This document shows, piece by piece, positions 11,880 to 23,129 of a stretch of 64,000 bases of DNA. Position 1 is the stretch's first letter; every line of letters starts with the position of its first letter. The translations under genes were made by a program, and so were the position numbers. The notes below the pieces were generated by a model that searched no databases, was not told the origin of the DNA, and saw nothing but the letters and a program-made list of their open reading frames with translations. The stretch spans positions 43,793,464-43,857,463 of the forward strand of contig NC_134015.1 of the NCBI RefSeq assembly GCF_040712315.1, written 5' to 3'. Source of the DNA: Castanea sativa. Its lineage: Eukaryota > Streptophyta > Magnoliopsida > Fagales > Fagaceae.

Positions 11880-12218
11880 CTTGTGCTTTAACTGAAATTT
11901 AATATATCTTGTAAGTGCATTAAATGGAATTTAACATATATTGTTGTTCTAAAATGTTTTGAAGTTTTTTTGGAAGTGAAGTTAGCTTCACCTTCAACAG
12001 CATCATCTTCACCATCAAGCACTGTTACAAATCTTGACTGATCTGCCTACATGCATTGGTGAGTTTTGTTTCTGCCTAAAATGGGTGATTACCTCTGGTT
12101 AGTCTCCGTCCAACTCTTCAGGAAGAGTGGTTCTGTATTGTAGAAGCTTCTCAACCATTTGCTTCACATCTCTCTCCAACTCTTCATTTTCTTCTTCTTC
12201 TTCTTCTGAGCTTCCCAC

Positions 12219-12267
<49 letters not shown>

Positions 12268-13121
12268 GTTGGGAAGTTAGGGTTTTCAAATTTTGAAAAA
12301 AAGTTATAGTTGGGGGATTTAATTTTGGGAGCGTAGCGCGCGTATGTGTAGTGGAGACTGTAATGTAATGTAAAGTGAATCTGATGGCAGAGGCTTACAA
12401 TTTTCTTTTATTTCATTTATTTATTTTATGGCTTAGATTTGTATTAATGCAGACTACGTACTATTAATATTTTTTCAAAAGTATTTATTATAAAAGAGTA
12501 AAGTTAACCGATGCCGTAAAGTGCTAAAAAGATTGATTTAAAAAGTATTTTTATACAAATTTTATGGAAAAAAAATGATATTAAAATTTGATTTTTAAAA
12601 CCTTTTTTTATATTTTGTTGGTTTTATGTTTTGTTGAGAGCTTGGTGTTGAGACAATGTCATTTTATTGTTATTTGCTCTTGTTGAATTTTGCATATTGT
12701 ATGGTTGGGTTGGAAATTCTTGTGATTATGTTGTAATCTTGGTCTTGGGGCATTTTTGAATTGTTGAGCTATTTGCCATGGTGAAATTTGAACAATATTG
12801 ACAATTCATGAAGTTTAGCAATGTATGTAGTTTGTGGTATATATTGTTGAATGAATTTTGACTTGAATGTTGTGGGAGTATTATGGGAATTTGATGCGTG
12901 AGCTTGGTTGAACAAACCCATTTTTTTGATGAATGTGAAAATTTTGTTGTAATGTGTAAGTCTCATTTCATGAGTATGACAATTTTTGTGGGCATGAGTG
13001 TGGAAGAAAAATTTTGTGGTACTAGGCAATTTACATGTAAATATTAAATTTTCTAAAAAAAAATGTAAATATTAAATACCCTTAATGCCCCTCCAAAGAA
13101 AAACTATATTAATGCAATGAG

Positions 13122-13174
<53 letters not shown>

Positions 13175-13290
13175 CAGAAAAACTTAATGCAATGAGATAA
13201 TGATGCATGGTATGATAGGATAGGATTTTTTTTTATGAACGGTATGATAGGATAGGATATGTGAATGAGATGGGTGAGATTACATACATG
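11880..13290. other. Intergenic with microsatellites
   Basis: This stretch holds a (CT)n array at about 12222-12264, a short acidic coding-like fragment on the minus strand (12099-12215), and a (TA)n array at about 13126-13169. The (TA)n array is enclosed by a 17-bp direct duplication, TTAATGCAATGAGATAA, at 13109-13125 and 13184-13200. The rest is AT-rich with no gene seen. Confidence 0.5.
12099..12215 (-). other. Unidentified acidic coding-like fragment
   Basis: The minus strand reads an open stretch beginning GSSEEEEEENEELERD, continuing VKQMVEKLLQYRTTLPEEL and ending at a TAA at 12099-12101. It looks like an amphipathic helix after an acidic run and resembles real protein sequence more than random AT-rich translation. 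It has no start codon of its own and follows a (GA)n tract on that strand. It could be the exon 1 remnant of a small nuclear protein, but I do not recognise the family. Confidence 0.35.
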
Positions 13291-13425
13291 TCTAAGCATC
13301 TGATTCTCATTCCTGCAAGGTGCACAGCCTCTCTTTCAGCTCAGAATTTTTCTTCTCCAACTCTTTCACCCTCGTTTCCAAGTCGTATACGCTTTCTTCC
13401 TCTCCATAGCTTCTTGTGCTGAAAC
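13291..13425 (-). pseudogene. HY5/HYH-type bZIP transcription factor fragment
   Basis: With two small frame corrections the minus strand reads the end of a bZIP basic region (VSAQEAMERKKAY), then a leucine zipper (LETRVKELEKKNSELKERL), then TLQ and NENQMLRH. This pattern is characteristic of HY5-class plant bZIP proteins (VSAQQARERKKAY...STLQNENQMLR in the family). The frame is broken by a 2-nt offset after KKAY and one extra G after TLQ, and it ends abruptly after MLRH. The upstream basic region and all other exons are absent. It is a non-functional gene fragment. Confidence 0.7.
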
Positions 13426-13429
13426 TTCT

Positions 13430-14126
13430 AATATGTGAAACTCATTATTCTTTTTCTTTTCTTTTTTTTGGTTGCTTCCAACTCAATCTTTTATGACTTA
13501 TTATTTGCATTTTTTTTTGGATATTATTAACTTTAACTATTTATATACTGTAAGGTAAGGATTTTACCATTATAAACTCTTGTAAAAGAAAATGTTAAGC
13601 TCCCCATTATTATTATTATTATTATTTTGGTTGAGAAACAGTTAGTTAACTTTCAATAGTGGTAAAAGATTCATTTTGAACAATATCAGCAATACAACTA
13701 GGGACCTCTTCTAGCCACACGAGTTCAGATCTTAAACCTAGAGCATTCCGTATTAACGTATGGGCTCCTTGTAAGCTTCATCTCGGTTGGTTTGGACAAA
13801 CTCCCACCTACCCAAAAGCCTAGCAGAATGCTTTGCTTCTATAATGACTCCCTATGAGGAAAAGTTGTCTAATGGGTCCTGGAGTGCTTTGATCACTTAT
13901 TGGAGTGGTTCTAAAACCACAAACTATTTAACAAACTTATAACGCATAGCAAACTATACGCAATTACTTATCACTTACACCTAAACCTATAATTTTTTCT
14001 CTATCAATCCCACTTGCAGCGAGTCTCCTTTTATATACAAGGACATTTCTAAAACTAGTTTCACCTGCAAAACTGATCCCTCTTCTAAATGCCATAGCTT
14101 CAATGGTCTCTACATCTTCGACATCA
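13430..14126. other. Intergenic, possible decayed retroelement coding remnant
   Basis: Mostly AT-rich. On the minus strand around 13740-13900 a weak coding-like stretch (GVIIEAKHSARLLGRWEF) is interrupted by stops. It faintly resembles the RNase H-like tail of plant LINE polyproteins, but the match is too weak to name. Confidence 0.25.
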
Positions 14127-14134
14127 TTCACAAG

Positions 14135-14717
14135 CATGGGCGGAGCTGTTATTGGACTAGGGGGGGCAATGGCCCCCCCCTAATTTTTTTTATAAAAATA
14201 TTATTATACAAATAGGTACTAAGTTTAACAATTTTGTTCAATAAAATTACACTTTGCCCCTCTTAATAATGCCATTAATTCTTTTGAGAGTAATCTTATA
14301 GCCAAAAACGTTTTTACAATGTTTATACAAACTATTAAGGTAGCAAATTCTTATTAGTTCGTACACTTGCATAACTTTTTATATATCAATAACCACTTAT
14401 CACATTAGCAATTTGTAAAAATTTTGTAGTTTTAGCATTTTTCACCTTTTAAAGGACATAAAAAATTAATAGATTAAATCTAAAACAAAATATAAAAACT
14501 CAAAAAAATTAGCTCAACAACAAAAATTACCAATATAATAAAACTAAAAAAATTAAGTCCAATCAATATATTTTACCCAGAACAAACTACTTGGCCATTT
14601 AAAAAATTTTTAACAAAAATCCTTAGTAGTAAAAAAATAGACTCAAGGGTTGGAGCCACCGCACACAGCTAGCAGCAAAGTCGCCCCCCCTAACTCCAAG
14701 TCTTGGCTCCGTCCCTG
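14135..14717. mobile_element. hAT-type MITE with perfect 8-bp target duplications
   Basis: The element begins CATGGGCGGAGC and ends GGCTCCGTCCCTG, forming imperfect terminal inverted repeats of the plant hAT type (family form near CAGGGGCGGAGCC). It is flanked by identical 8-bp repeats TTCACAAG at 14127-14134 and 14718-14725. The 583-bp interior is AT-rich with C/G homopolymer runs close to both ends and has no coding capacity, so it moved with transposase supplied in trans. Confidence 0.88.
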
Positions 14718-15527
14718 TTCACAAGGGTAATTATTATGTAGTCCTAGATCGTCAGGACTTGCCTAGTCGGCAGTCTCTCTGAATCCTTCTTGTTGCGGGC
14801 TGTTTGGTCACAAGATAGTCGTGACTTGCCTAGTCAGCAGTCTCTCTAAATCTTCTGTCACCTGTTACTCACAGGTTGTGTAGGTTGTCAAAGGTCACAA
14901 GATGAACAAGAATGCAATTTTCACAAAGATCACTAGGCTCAAGTTCTTTCTACCCTAAATACAATTAAGCCCAAAAAGATACATTATAATAAGAGAATAA
15001 TTACAAACAAATTTGGTACGGAATTAAGCCAACAAAAAACATGGATTTTACTGGCTCAAACTTGGCTTTAATGAGAATGCTTCGTCCATGGTCACCGTTG
15101 TTCAAAACAAAAATTCTATCATCATTTACATATTCTTTTTCTCATTAACAGTCATGGGTGTTGCATTCATCAATTTAATCTCAATTGATTATGCACTTAA
15201 AGCGGGAGCTTAAATAGAGCTAGCTAATGCTGCTAAAAATCGACAGTAGGTCACATGTCCAATCTAGAGCTTTGGAAGGTCTTCTAAGATATACAAAAAG
15301 GAGAGAAGCAATCGTAGTGACCATTAGGGTTTGCCCTAGTGGGAAAGCCTCTGATATTTAAGTTAGTATTGATCTATGTATTTTGTTATAAAGATAAAAA
15401 TTTTAGGGTTTATTTTTCCTCCCTTTTTTGTAGTTTTGGTTTACCTATATATAGGCCCAGTGTTGTAGCCATTACACTCATAAATTTCCATGATTGGAGG
15501 GGTTGTAATTCTAGATGTAATAGGGGG

Positions 15528-15576
15528 TGGCTTAATGAGAGTTTTTTTTTTTTTTGTCACTGGCTTAATGAGAGTT
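15528..15576 (-). mobile_element. Tiny poly(A)-tailed insertion with 16-bp direct repeats
   Basis: The 16-bp sequence TGGCTTAATGAGAGTT occurs at 15528-15543 and again at 15561-15576. Between them lie only 17 bases, which read on the minus strand as GTGAC followed by twelve A. A poly(A)-tailed insert between perfect direct repeats is the footprint of target-primed reverse transcription by a LINE. The insert itself is almost all tail. Confidence 0.6.
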
Positions 15577-15898
15577 ATAATCGTTGAGTATCAATCTTTG
15601 TTTAATGCAATTAATGTTCTAGAAGGTTATGCCTCTCTCATTTAGTGGCGGCTCTAGATATTATTTTTATAGTGTTCACTAAGAAACTTAAATGATACAA
15701 ATCTAATGTAGAGATAAATTGAATATATCAACATCAGGAAAAAAAAACACACAATTACATAAAACATTACAATTTCTTTCTACTAACAAAGATAAAGGAA
15801 AAAAAAAAAAGACTGATAAAAGATAGAGTGAGAATTGAAAATGCTAAAATAAGAGTAATAAAGTGAAAGAGAGTCTGAGATGATAATAAAGAAGAGAC

Positions 15899-15935
<37 letters not shown>

Positions 15936-16313
15936 TTTGTTATAACTGAGAGTAAAGTCGTTAAGGAGATCAAAATATTTGTGACTGCAAAGCCAAAGAG
16001 AGCATAATTGTCGACACCACTAAGGAGAAATCACAACCACAATATTTCTTCTGGTGTCATTTTTTAAGAAAAAAAAATGAAGTTATAGATTATTTTTATG
16101 TATTAGGTTGAACGAGTTACAAATTTGAATAATTATGTATTTTTATTTTTATTTTTGTTCTTGAATAGATTTTAAAAAATAATGATAATTTATTCACTTC
16201 TTGTTGTTTGGTCTAGTCTAATTTTTTTTTGTTGTTGCTTGGGCTAATTTTTATTGCTTTTTTAAAAAAACAATTTGGTTTAAGGGTTTAAGGATAATGT
16301 TTGGGGAGCCAAT

Positions 16314-16493
16314 TTTGGAGTAATGCTATGAACATAACATTTTTATAAAAAATATTTGTGCAACAAACTATTATTGGTCAGTAAAAAAGTGATGTCATAT
16401 TGGGACCAAATGATAAAACCATTAACAATTTATTGCATGAGATATGTTGTGAAATTATTTAAAAAAATGTTTTATATGTAATATTACTCTAAA
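16314..16493. mobile_element. Short MITE with imperfect terminal inverted repeats
   Basis: The left end reads TTGGAGTAATGCTAT and the right end ATGTAATATTACTCTAA. These are imperfect inverted copies (core GGAGTAAT/ATTACTCT) about 180 bp apart. The interior is non-coding and AT-rich. No target duplication could be assigned. Confidence 0.5.
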
Positions 16494-16527
16494 TTCTTGG
16501 TCAACAATTTTTGGTAGTCAAAATAGG

Positions 16528-16606
<79 letters not shown>

Positions 16607-17862
16607 CTTTTTTCGGGTAATGCCAAGTACACTGAATTTGGCACAACTTTGTGCCACAACTCGCCATGTGGCAAGTTGTCGAGTTGTGGCCCTAAATTTA
16701 AAGCAATATGAAGAGAGCGGATCATAACTTACAAAATCAAAAGCGCAGCCCTTTTCTTAAAAGCAGCACCCATTCACATGCAAAAGAACACTTCTTAAAT
16801 CTAAATTCAACAAAGGAAGAACCAAAACATCAATCATAAACACCACATTTGATAAAATGATGCCGTACTGTCTCACAAATGATGGAAAGTATTCATTTAT
16901 TATTTGGTTAACAACCACAATCACTCAAATGACCAATTTAGAATCAATCCCAAACTTCTGGTGTGTAAAATGCATTTTAGCCTATTTTGTTTTTTTGCCA
17001 CAATTTCATTCTAACTTTACAATTGCTCATATCTATAATCTCTATGTTTATATTTATATTTATTATTACTGTCCAATTGCAGCTGTGGACAACAGTTTTG
17101 TTTATTTGGATTCCAATGGGTTATCCGGTTATGCCAAAGAGGGTTATTGATATGTTCGCAACTTGGCAGGGTTCTTCGGGAAGGCATAGAAATCTAGCCT
17201 TTTGGAAGGCTATGCCACATTGCATCTTGTGGTGTCTTTGGTGAGAACAGAATGCCAGAAGTTTTGAGAAAGTAAATAGTCTATCCTTGAAGTTAAAGCC
17301 TTCTTCTTTTGTATCTTGTTAGATTGGAGCGTTGCTTTTCATTCTTCTCCTTGTTTTAGTCTTTTAGATATGTTCGAGCATTGTAGTTTGAAAGTTTGAT
17401 TGAACTTCATCCTGAGTACACTCCCGATACACTTGGTATCTGTTTTTTTTTGAAAAAAAATTTGTTACTTATCAAAATATACTAATAATAATAACAATAT
17501 TATTTTTATTATTTTGGCAACGCAATGGAAGAGATCCAAAACCTAAGACCTCTAGCATTGGATGAATCCCATTTTTTTCCAAAGGAGTTTGAAGACTAGT
17601 GCAAATTTTAAGTAATAACTTTCTATCAAATTTGTCTAAAATACGCCAAATATCCAGTGAGACGCTTCCTGTGAATAGTTGCTGCCTAAGATATCAGTGT
17701 TACAAATTCTATTCATTAAGAATTTTTCAGATTGTGTATCTCTCAACTGAAAAATCATCCTCATTATGTTCAGATACTACGCAATTGAGAAAGAAAAATA
17801 TGACTATAAAAATGGTTACACCATTATGACTTCTCCAACATGAACAACCAGAATCTAATAAT

Positions 17863-19356
17863 CTAATTAAATGTCTGAGAGCACACCTCAATGTCAGCCA
17901 TGTTGGAACATACAGAAGCTGCCAACGAGTTCCATACAGAAAGTTCTGGCTTCATACCCTGGCTAATCATCTCCTCCAACCACAAAACAGCTTCGTATTG
18001 CCTGCCCACAGAGCAAAGACCCCTGATAAGCATATTATAAGTATCAGCACAAGGCCAATATGATTTTATTAACATCTCCTGCAACACTTGACTTGCTTCA
18101 AGATATCTACTTTCACGACATAACCCATCAATTACAATGCTGTAAGTTTCCTTGTCTGCATTGCAACCCAATTTCTTAGCCATATTCTTCAAATACCCAA
18201 CAGCAAGCACTGATTTCCTCTCATTACAAAATCCTTTCAGCACAATATTATATGCCCTAACATTTGGTAAACAATTTCCCTCCATTTCCTCTTCAATTAC
18301 CTTCACTGCTGCATCAACATTCCCTCCCCTACACAATGCTGCAACCTTGGCTTCAAAAATTAAGTTTGTTGGCCCAAATCCTCTTTCTTTCATTTGAATG
18401 ATAACTTTGTTAGCTTCACTAATCTTACCTTCATTGTAAAGATCAATAGCCATAGCACTATAACTAGCCAAACTGGGAATCCCACCTCTGATCAAAGCCT
18501 CATTAATCAAGCGCTTGGTGCCTTCTATATCTTCACCACTACTACACTGACTGAGATCAAGATGCTGGAAACAGCGCTTAGGAGCCTTCAGCCCCTTCCT
18601 TAAAATCTTACCAAGAATTTCCACAGCCTTTTCAACTTGCTGATTATCACATAAAGCATATAATAAGGTTCTATAGACTACAATATCCTCACCACTACCC
18701 TTCTGAGAGATCCTCCAAAACATTGAATACAACAAATGTGTGGCCTCATTCATCCTCCCATCTTTACACAACCCTTTCATTAGAATCCGATAGCTTTCCT
18801 TATTTGGATAGCAACCTTGATAATTCATCTCTAAGAAGATTTGCAATGCAAGATCAGAACAACCCCTCTGGCACAGAGCATCCATTAGCAAGTTCAAAGA
18901 TCTAATTCGAGACTTCACTTCCCACCCATAAGAGCTCTCTAAGAACAAACGATGAGCAGCTTCAAACTTAGATTCATTGACCAATATCTGCAACAGGGTA
19001 TTGAAAGATTCTGTCTTATTCACGCAGTTGAACTGAGGAATTCTTTTAAAAAGAGAGATTGCTTCATCTAGCAATCCAGCTCTTGCATAGGTTTTGATTG
19101 CATTAACAAAGACAGAATCCTTGCATTCACACGAGTCCTCTTTCATCCAATCAATCACCTCTTTCATCTCACAAATCTGACCAGCATTTCCAAGGATGCC
19201 AATGATGGTGGCATAGACTGGACCATTATGACAGTAACTGGGGTACTTGTATTTGGCTTCCTTGAAGATTTGAATTGCCGTTAATGGGTTTTTCTGGTTC
19301 CGAATAATTTGAGAAAGGTGTGTCGGTGTCAAAAGTCTTGGCCATCTCACAGTCAT
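17863..19356 (-). CDS. Pentatricopeptide repeat protein, At1g05600/EMB3101-like
   Basis: An intronless 497-residue protein made almost entirely of 35-residue P-class PPR motifs (about eleven). Examples of repeat cores are YRILMKGLCKDGRMNEA near 190, YNIVLKGFCNERKSVLA near 370 and YNMLIRGLCSVGRQYEA near 440. The N-terminal RWPRLLTPTHLSQI and the block FWRISQKGSGEDIVVYR are recalled as conserved in Arabidopsis At1g05600, an embryo-defective gene of similar length. PPR proteins bind organelle RNA and affect its processing or translation. The target and organelle are not deducible here. There is no DYW or E domain, so editing activity is not expected. The frame is intact from the first ATG. Confidence 0.9.
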   Translation of the reverse strand: MTVRWPRLLTPTHLSQIIRNQKNPLTAIQIFKEAKYKYPSYCHNGPVYATIIGILGNAGQICEMKEVIDWMKEDSCECKDSVFVNAIKTYARAGLLDEAISLFKRIPQFNCVNKTESFNTLLQILVNESKFEAAHRLFLESSYGWEVKSRIRSLNLLMDALCQRGCSDLALQIFLEMNYQGCYPNKESYRILMKGLCKDGRMNEATHLLYSMFWRISQKGSGEDIVVYRTLLYALCDNQQVEKAVEILGKILRKGLKAPKRCFQHLDLSQCSSGEDIEGTKRLINEALIRGGIPSLASYSAMAIDLYNEGKISEANKVIIQMKERGFGPTNLIFEAKVAALCRGGNVDAAVKVIEEEMEGNCLPNVRAYNIVLKGFCNERKSVLAVGYLKNMAKKLGCNADKETYSIVIDGLCRESRYLEASQVLQEMLIKSYWPCADTYNMLIRGLCSVGRQYEAVLWLEEMISQGMKPELSVWNSLAASVCSNMADIEVCSQTFN

Positions 19357-21346
19357 AGTGTTTTAACTTTTAACATCTGCTACATCTACTCAATCACATT
19401 CCCTCCAACATCTGCTACATCATTGAAAAAATTAATCCTCAAATATAAGCAAATAAGTTAGCAATGAACACATAATATATAATAATAAAAAAGTCAAAAC
19501 TCAAAAATAATGATCCGACCCGGAAAATTTCCTGGGCCTCTACAAATTTGCTAGTGAATCAACGTATTTAATCTTCTTCTTTTTTTTTTTAATAATATGA
19601 ATCAACAAAGCCCCTCTTTGATGAATACAGGGACTCGGTTTGGGTACAAAAATAATATGAATCAACAAAACAAAAAATTGATGAGTTTTGGAAAAAAATA
19701 TATAAATATATATAGAAAAGATACCTTTGATTAGCAAATGGGGGTACTTGGCAATGATGTCACGTGATTCCTCGTACCTTTGCTCGGCAAATGGGATTCA
19801 CATGAAACAAACAATTGAAACAAACATCTCAGACTGAATACAATATATTAAAAAAAATTAAGAGAAAGCAAGAATAGAACAGAACAGACCATTTTATCAA
19901 CAAAAAAACAGGACAGAAGTTACAGAATAGACCGGCGGTGATAGAGCTTGGGCCGGCGGTGACAACTTGGGCCGGGGGTGAGATTGAGAGCGAGCGAGAG
20001 TGGGACGGCTGGTGAGTGTGTGAGCTGAATTGAGAGGATTAATTATGGGGTTTAAAAGTATATATATATATCACGCTTTCAAATGAAATAACTTAAAATT
20101 TACTACACTTTTCTTTAAAATGATTTCATAAAAAACCAATTACTATTTTCTTATATTAATAATTTTGTAATATAATTTATGAGATCAACGACTACACTTT
20201 TTTTTGTTTTTTATTTTTATTTTTATAATCAACAATTATAATTTATGTCATAAAAGAAAATAAAGACTTCTATACAAGCTTTCAAGAATGAGTACAACTT
20301 TTTTGTAGTGATGGCCATCTATGCCACTAATTATTTTAATTTGTTTTAAGGATGATATTGTAGTGTTAATATGTTTAGTTACATTTTTTTTTCTAATATA
20401 AAAGGTGAAAACTCACTTAATTTTTTTTATAAAAAATTTATGATATATTATAACAAGATATACTATTAGTCATAAACTTATTATATGCTTTTATAATTTT
20501 AAAACTATTAATTAAATATTTATTATATCGCTGGTTCGACCACCAATCGAACCACAAAACCGATAACCACTCCTTTTTCCAGTTCTTTAGACATACCGAT
20601 TTTTAAAATCATGATATATATATATATATAAGGGTTTTTGGTAATTTAACTTGTAACCGGGTCGAGTTTTGGCAAAACCCAGACCCGCTTTGGGTTTTTT
20701 TTACCCAAACCCAACCCTATTCTTTATCGTACCGAGTGAAACCTGACCTATTAGGGTCATGCCGAGTCAGGTACTTGCAGGTCAAGCAGCAATTGCCATC
20801 CCTACTAGTGATCTATTAGTGAAGAACTTGGTTTAGGAGGATGGTTCGGTCCAATTTTCAACTCTCTTTTTTTTAAAATTAATTCATGAATTTTTTTTTG
20901 TTGGCTGAATAATTGTATTTGAAAACATAAAGATGTATTGATCTTCCTAAAATTTATTAAATATATTTATGTAAAGCAAGAGTGACATTATCTGTTCTAA
21001 TCGAAACTCACGAAGTAATTGGTATTATGAAAACATGAGGGAGATTGGCTGTTATTGGCTCTGAGAAAGAGAAAAACTAAGAATAGTGAAAAAAATAAAA
21101 ATAACTGAGAATGTAAGAATCAAAGAGAGAAAAATTTTGAGAATCTGATTGAAAAAAACTGAGAATGGTGAGAATCAACCTAACCTGTCATTTTAGTAAA
21201 TAAGGTTTGGATTGACCTATTTTTTCACTTATACTTACTTTCATTTTCCAGGTTTGAATTTGAATCTAATTTTGTACTCTTCATTTAAACCTCCACTATT
21301 CATCCCACTCTTCCCGTTTCAACTTCTTCTTCTTCTTTATATATAC

Positions 21347-21385
<39 letters not shown>

Positions 21386-21548
21386 AGCTTTTCGCTCTTC
21401 TATATATATATATATATAAAAGCTTTTCGCTCTTCTATATATAGCTTTGTGGGATCTAGCACCATGTTGAATATCCCTTGTATTATTGTGGTAGATGGGG
21501 AAGGATCCTCCCTCCTTTTTTTTCCTGTAATAATTTCTTTTACTTAGA

Positions 21549-21580
<32 letters not shown>

Positions 21581-22001
21581 TTATTTATATATAATGGATT
21601 TTTAATCTACTGTACTTGTTACCAATTAATAAAAAGCATCATCCTATCGTTTTTTCCTATGTGATTTAACATACTAAATTAGAGTAAAACATTTGGTTGT
21701 TAACTTTGAGTCATTGCATTATTGTTATGATCCTAGTGTTTTACATGGATTAAATATAAATTTAACCATGTGTTTAGAAATTTTTGAGCACCCTCCCTTT
21801 ATAAGCCAGATTTCAGGGGTGAATTTTACCCATATGTTTGTAATAATTGTCTACTACCATTATAGAATAAATTAATGCCTCGAATATATATAGTCAAGGG
21901 CAAATAATGTCTCCAATATATATAATCAATCATACATCCTTCAGCATTACTTTAATCACAAACAAAGAAAAAATGTAGACAAATTTCTTAACTTCATTTT
22001 G
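19357..22001. other. Intergenic with hAT-like end and microsatellites
   Basis: 19357 to about 20030 may include the PPR gene's 5' leader. It also holds a direct repeat of AATAATATGAATCAACAAA (about 19590 and 19649) and a GC-rich patch at 19930-20020. 20640-20803 has repeated ACCCG/GGGTTT motifs and ends CAATTGCCATCCCTA, which resembles the terminal repeat of another hAT element (TAGGGATGGCAATTG on the minus strand) whose other end was not found. (TA)n tracts lie at 21353-21378, 21402-21418 and 21551-21574. A 26-bp tandem repeat of AAAAGCTTTTCGCTC units is at 21385-21440. No gene is seen. Confidence 0.45.
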
Positions 22002-23120
22002 TCAATTTGCTCCAACATCCTTCAAAAACTTCAATTTGATATTTTTGAGTGTTGTTACAACATCTCTCATGTTTAACCTTTTTTTAGGTGCCACTATTAA
22101 GCAATCCATAGTCGATTTCATAATGGACAACATACAATCCAACTTAGTATTAAAATTCTTTTTGCCTCTCTTTGGCAAATTAGCAATCATAATTTCAATT
22201 ACTGAATCAGGTAGTGCCTGTTTTACCCAACCTTTTAGGCTCATTTCTCCAACAAACATTTCATTCGTGAGATTCTTTCTTGTATATGTTTCCATCAACA
22301 AAATGCCATAACTGTACACATCGCTGCATGTGGAAATGATCCCTTGTGATCCATACTCTACCAATTTGATTAAAATTTATTATTAGAAAGTATCAAATAT
22401 CGTTACTTGATAGTAAAAAGAAAATTGCTCAATACTTTTTTGAGACAAATTTGAGTTTGTGTGTGTATTTGTAAACATAAAATTGAGTTGTAAACTAGAA
22501 ACATTACCTAGTGCCATGTAACCAATAGTGGCCATTGTCATAGTTTGCATCATAGAGTCTTCATTGCCTAAGAATTTTGAAATACCAAAGTCACTCACGT
22601 GTGCAACCATATCTTTGTTTAAGAGAATATTGTTGGGTTTCAAATCACAATGAACAACAAGTACAGGATAACCATGATGGAGATACTCCAATGATGATGC
22701 AACATCTATCATCATGTTCAATCTTTTTAGCATATCCAAGAAGTGGTTATGGGAATACAACCACTTCTTACTTATCAAAAAAAAAGAATACAACCACTTC
22801 TTCAAGCTCCCCTTAGGCATGTACTTCAGTACAAAGGCTTTAAAATCAATGCTACTATAACTACTAATGATTTTCACAAGATTTTGGTGGAGAATGCTGC
22901 ACAATACATCACATTCAGCTTTGAAACTCTTAAACCCTCCTTCAATATTCAATTAAAACCTTTATGGCAATACTAGTTCCATCTAAAAGTGTCCCTCTGT
23001 ACACCAAGCCAAAACTTCCCTTCCCAACTAAGTTACTTTCACTAAATCCATCTGTTACTTGCTCAAGTTCTAGATATGTTACAAGGGTGGTTTTTGTATT
23101 TTGTCCTTATTCTACTCTTC
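22002..23120 (-). pseudogene. LRR receptor-like kinase fragment (subfamily XII, EFR/Xa21-like)
   Basis: On the minus strand the kinase starts near 23120 with TYLELEQVTDGFSESNLVGKGSFG (glycine loop, split here by description only) and AIKV (ATP-binding Lys). It continues with EGGFKSFKAECDVL, the catalytic loop VHCDLKPNNILL and DFGISK. A GT-AG intron of 150 bp (22358-22507) splits GYMALE from YGSQG at the usual place. The last exon reads SDVYSYGILLMETYTRK and stops at 22002. A one-base frameshift lies near 22950 between AIKV and EGGF. No leucine-rich repeats or transmembrane segment precede the kinase, so this is a truncated copy. Confidence 0.85.
22753..22802 (+). mobile_element. Tiny poly(A)-tailed insertion with 17-bp direct repeats in the kinase fragment
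   Basis: The 17-bp sequence GAATACAACCACTTCTT is present at 22753-22769 and again at 22786-22802, identical. Between them are 16 bases, ACTTATC plus nine A. ACTTATCAAAA is the sort of 3' tail seen on plant SINEs and LINEs. Insert plus duplication add 33 bp, which keeps the kinase frame and explains the repeated KKWLYS in its translation. Confidence 0.7.
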
Positions 23121-23129
23121 AATGGGCAA

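Larger units (their letters stand above)
14726..17862. other. Intergenic with repeats; possible LTR-like remnant
   Basis: No gene is supported. Contents include a short direct duplication of a GACTTGCCTAGTC unit (about 14757 and 14823), an LTR-like stretch at about 15300-15640 with a CTATATATA box, a (GA)n array at 15905-15931, a (TA)n array of about 75 bp at 16530-16604, and a poly(A)-tail-like TTACTTATCAAAA at about 17464. Two smaller elements in this stretch are listed separately. Open frames here are short and AT-driven. Confidence 0.45.

Noticed and set aside
15645..16310. Possible hAT MITE starting AGTGGCGGCTCTAG
   Set aside because: Only the left end resembles a hAT terminus. No clear matching right end or 8-bp duplication was found.
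16528..16725. Open frames made of Ile-Tyr repeats at (TA)n arrays, here and at 13072, 21212 and 29734
   Set aside because: They arise from (TA)n microsatellites and have no other coding features.
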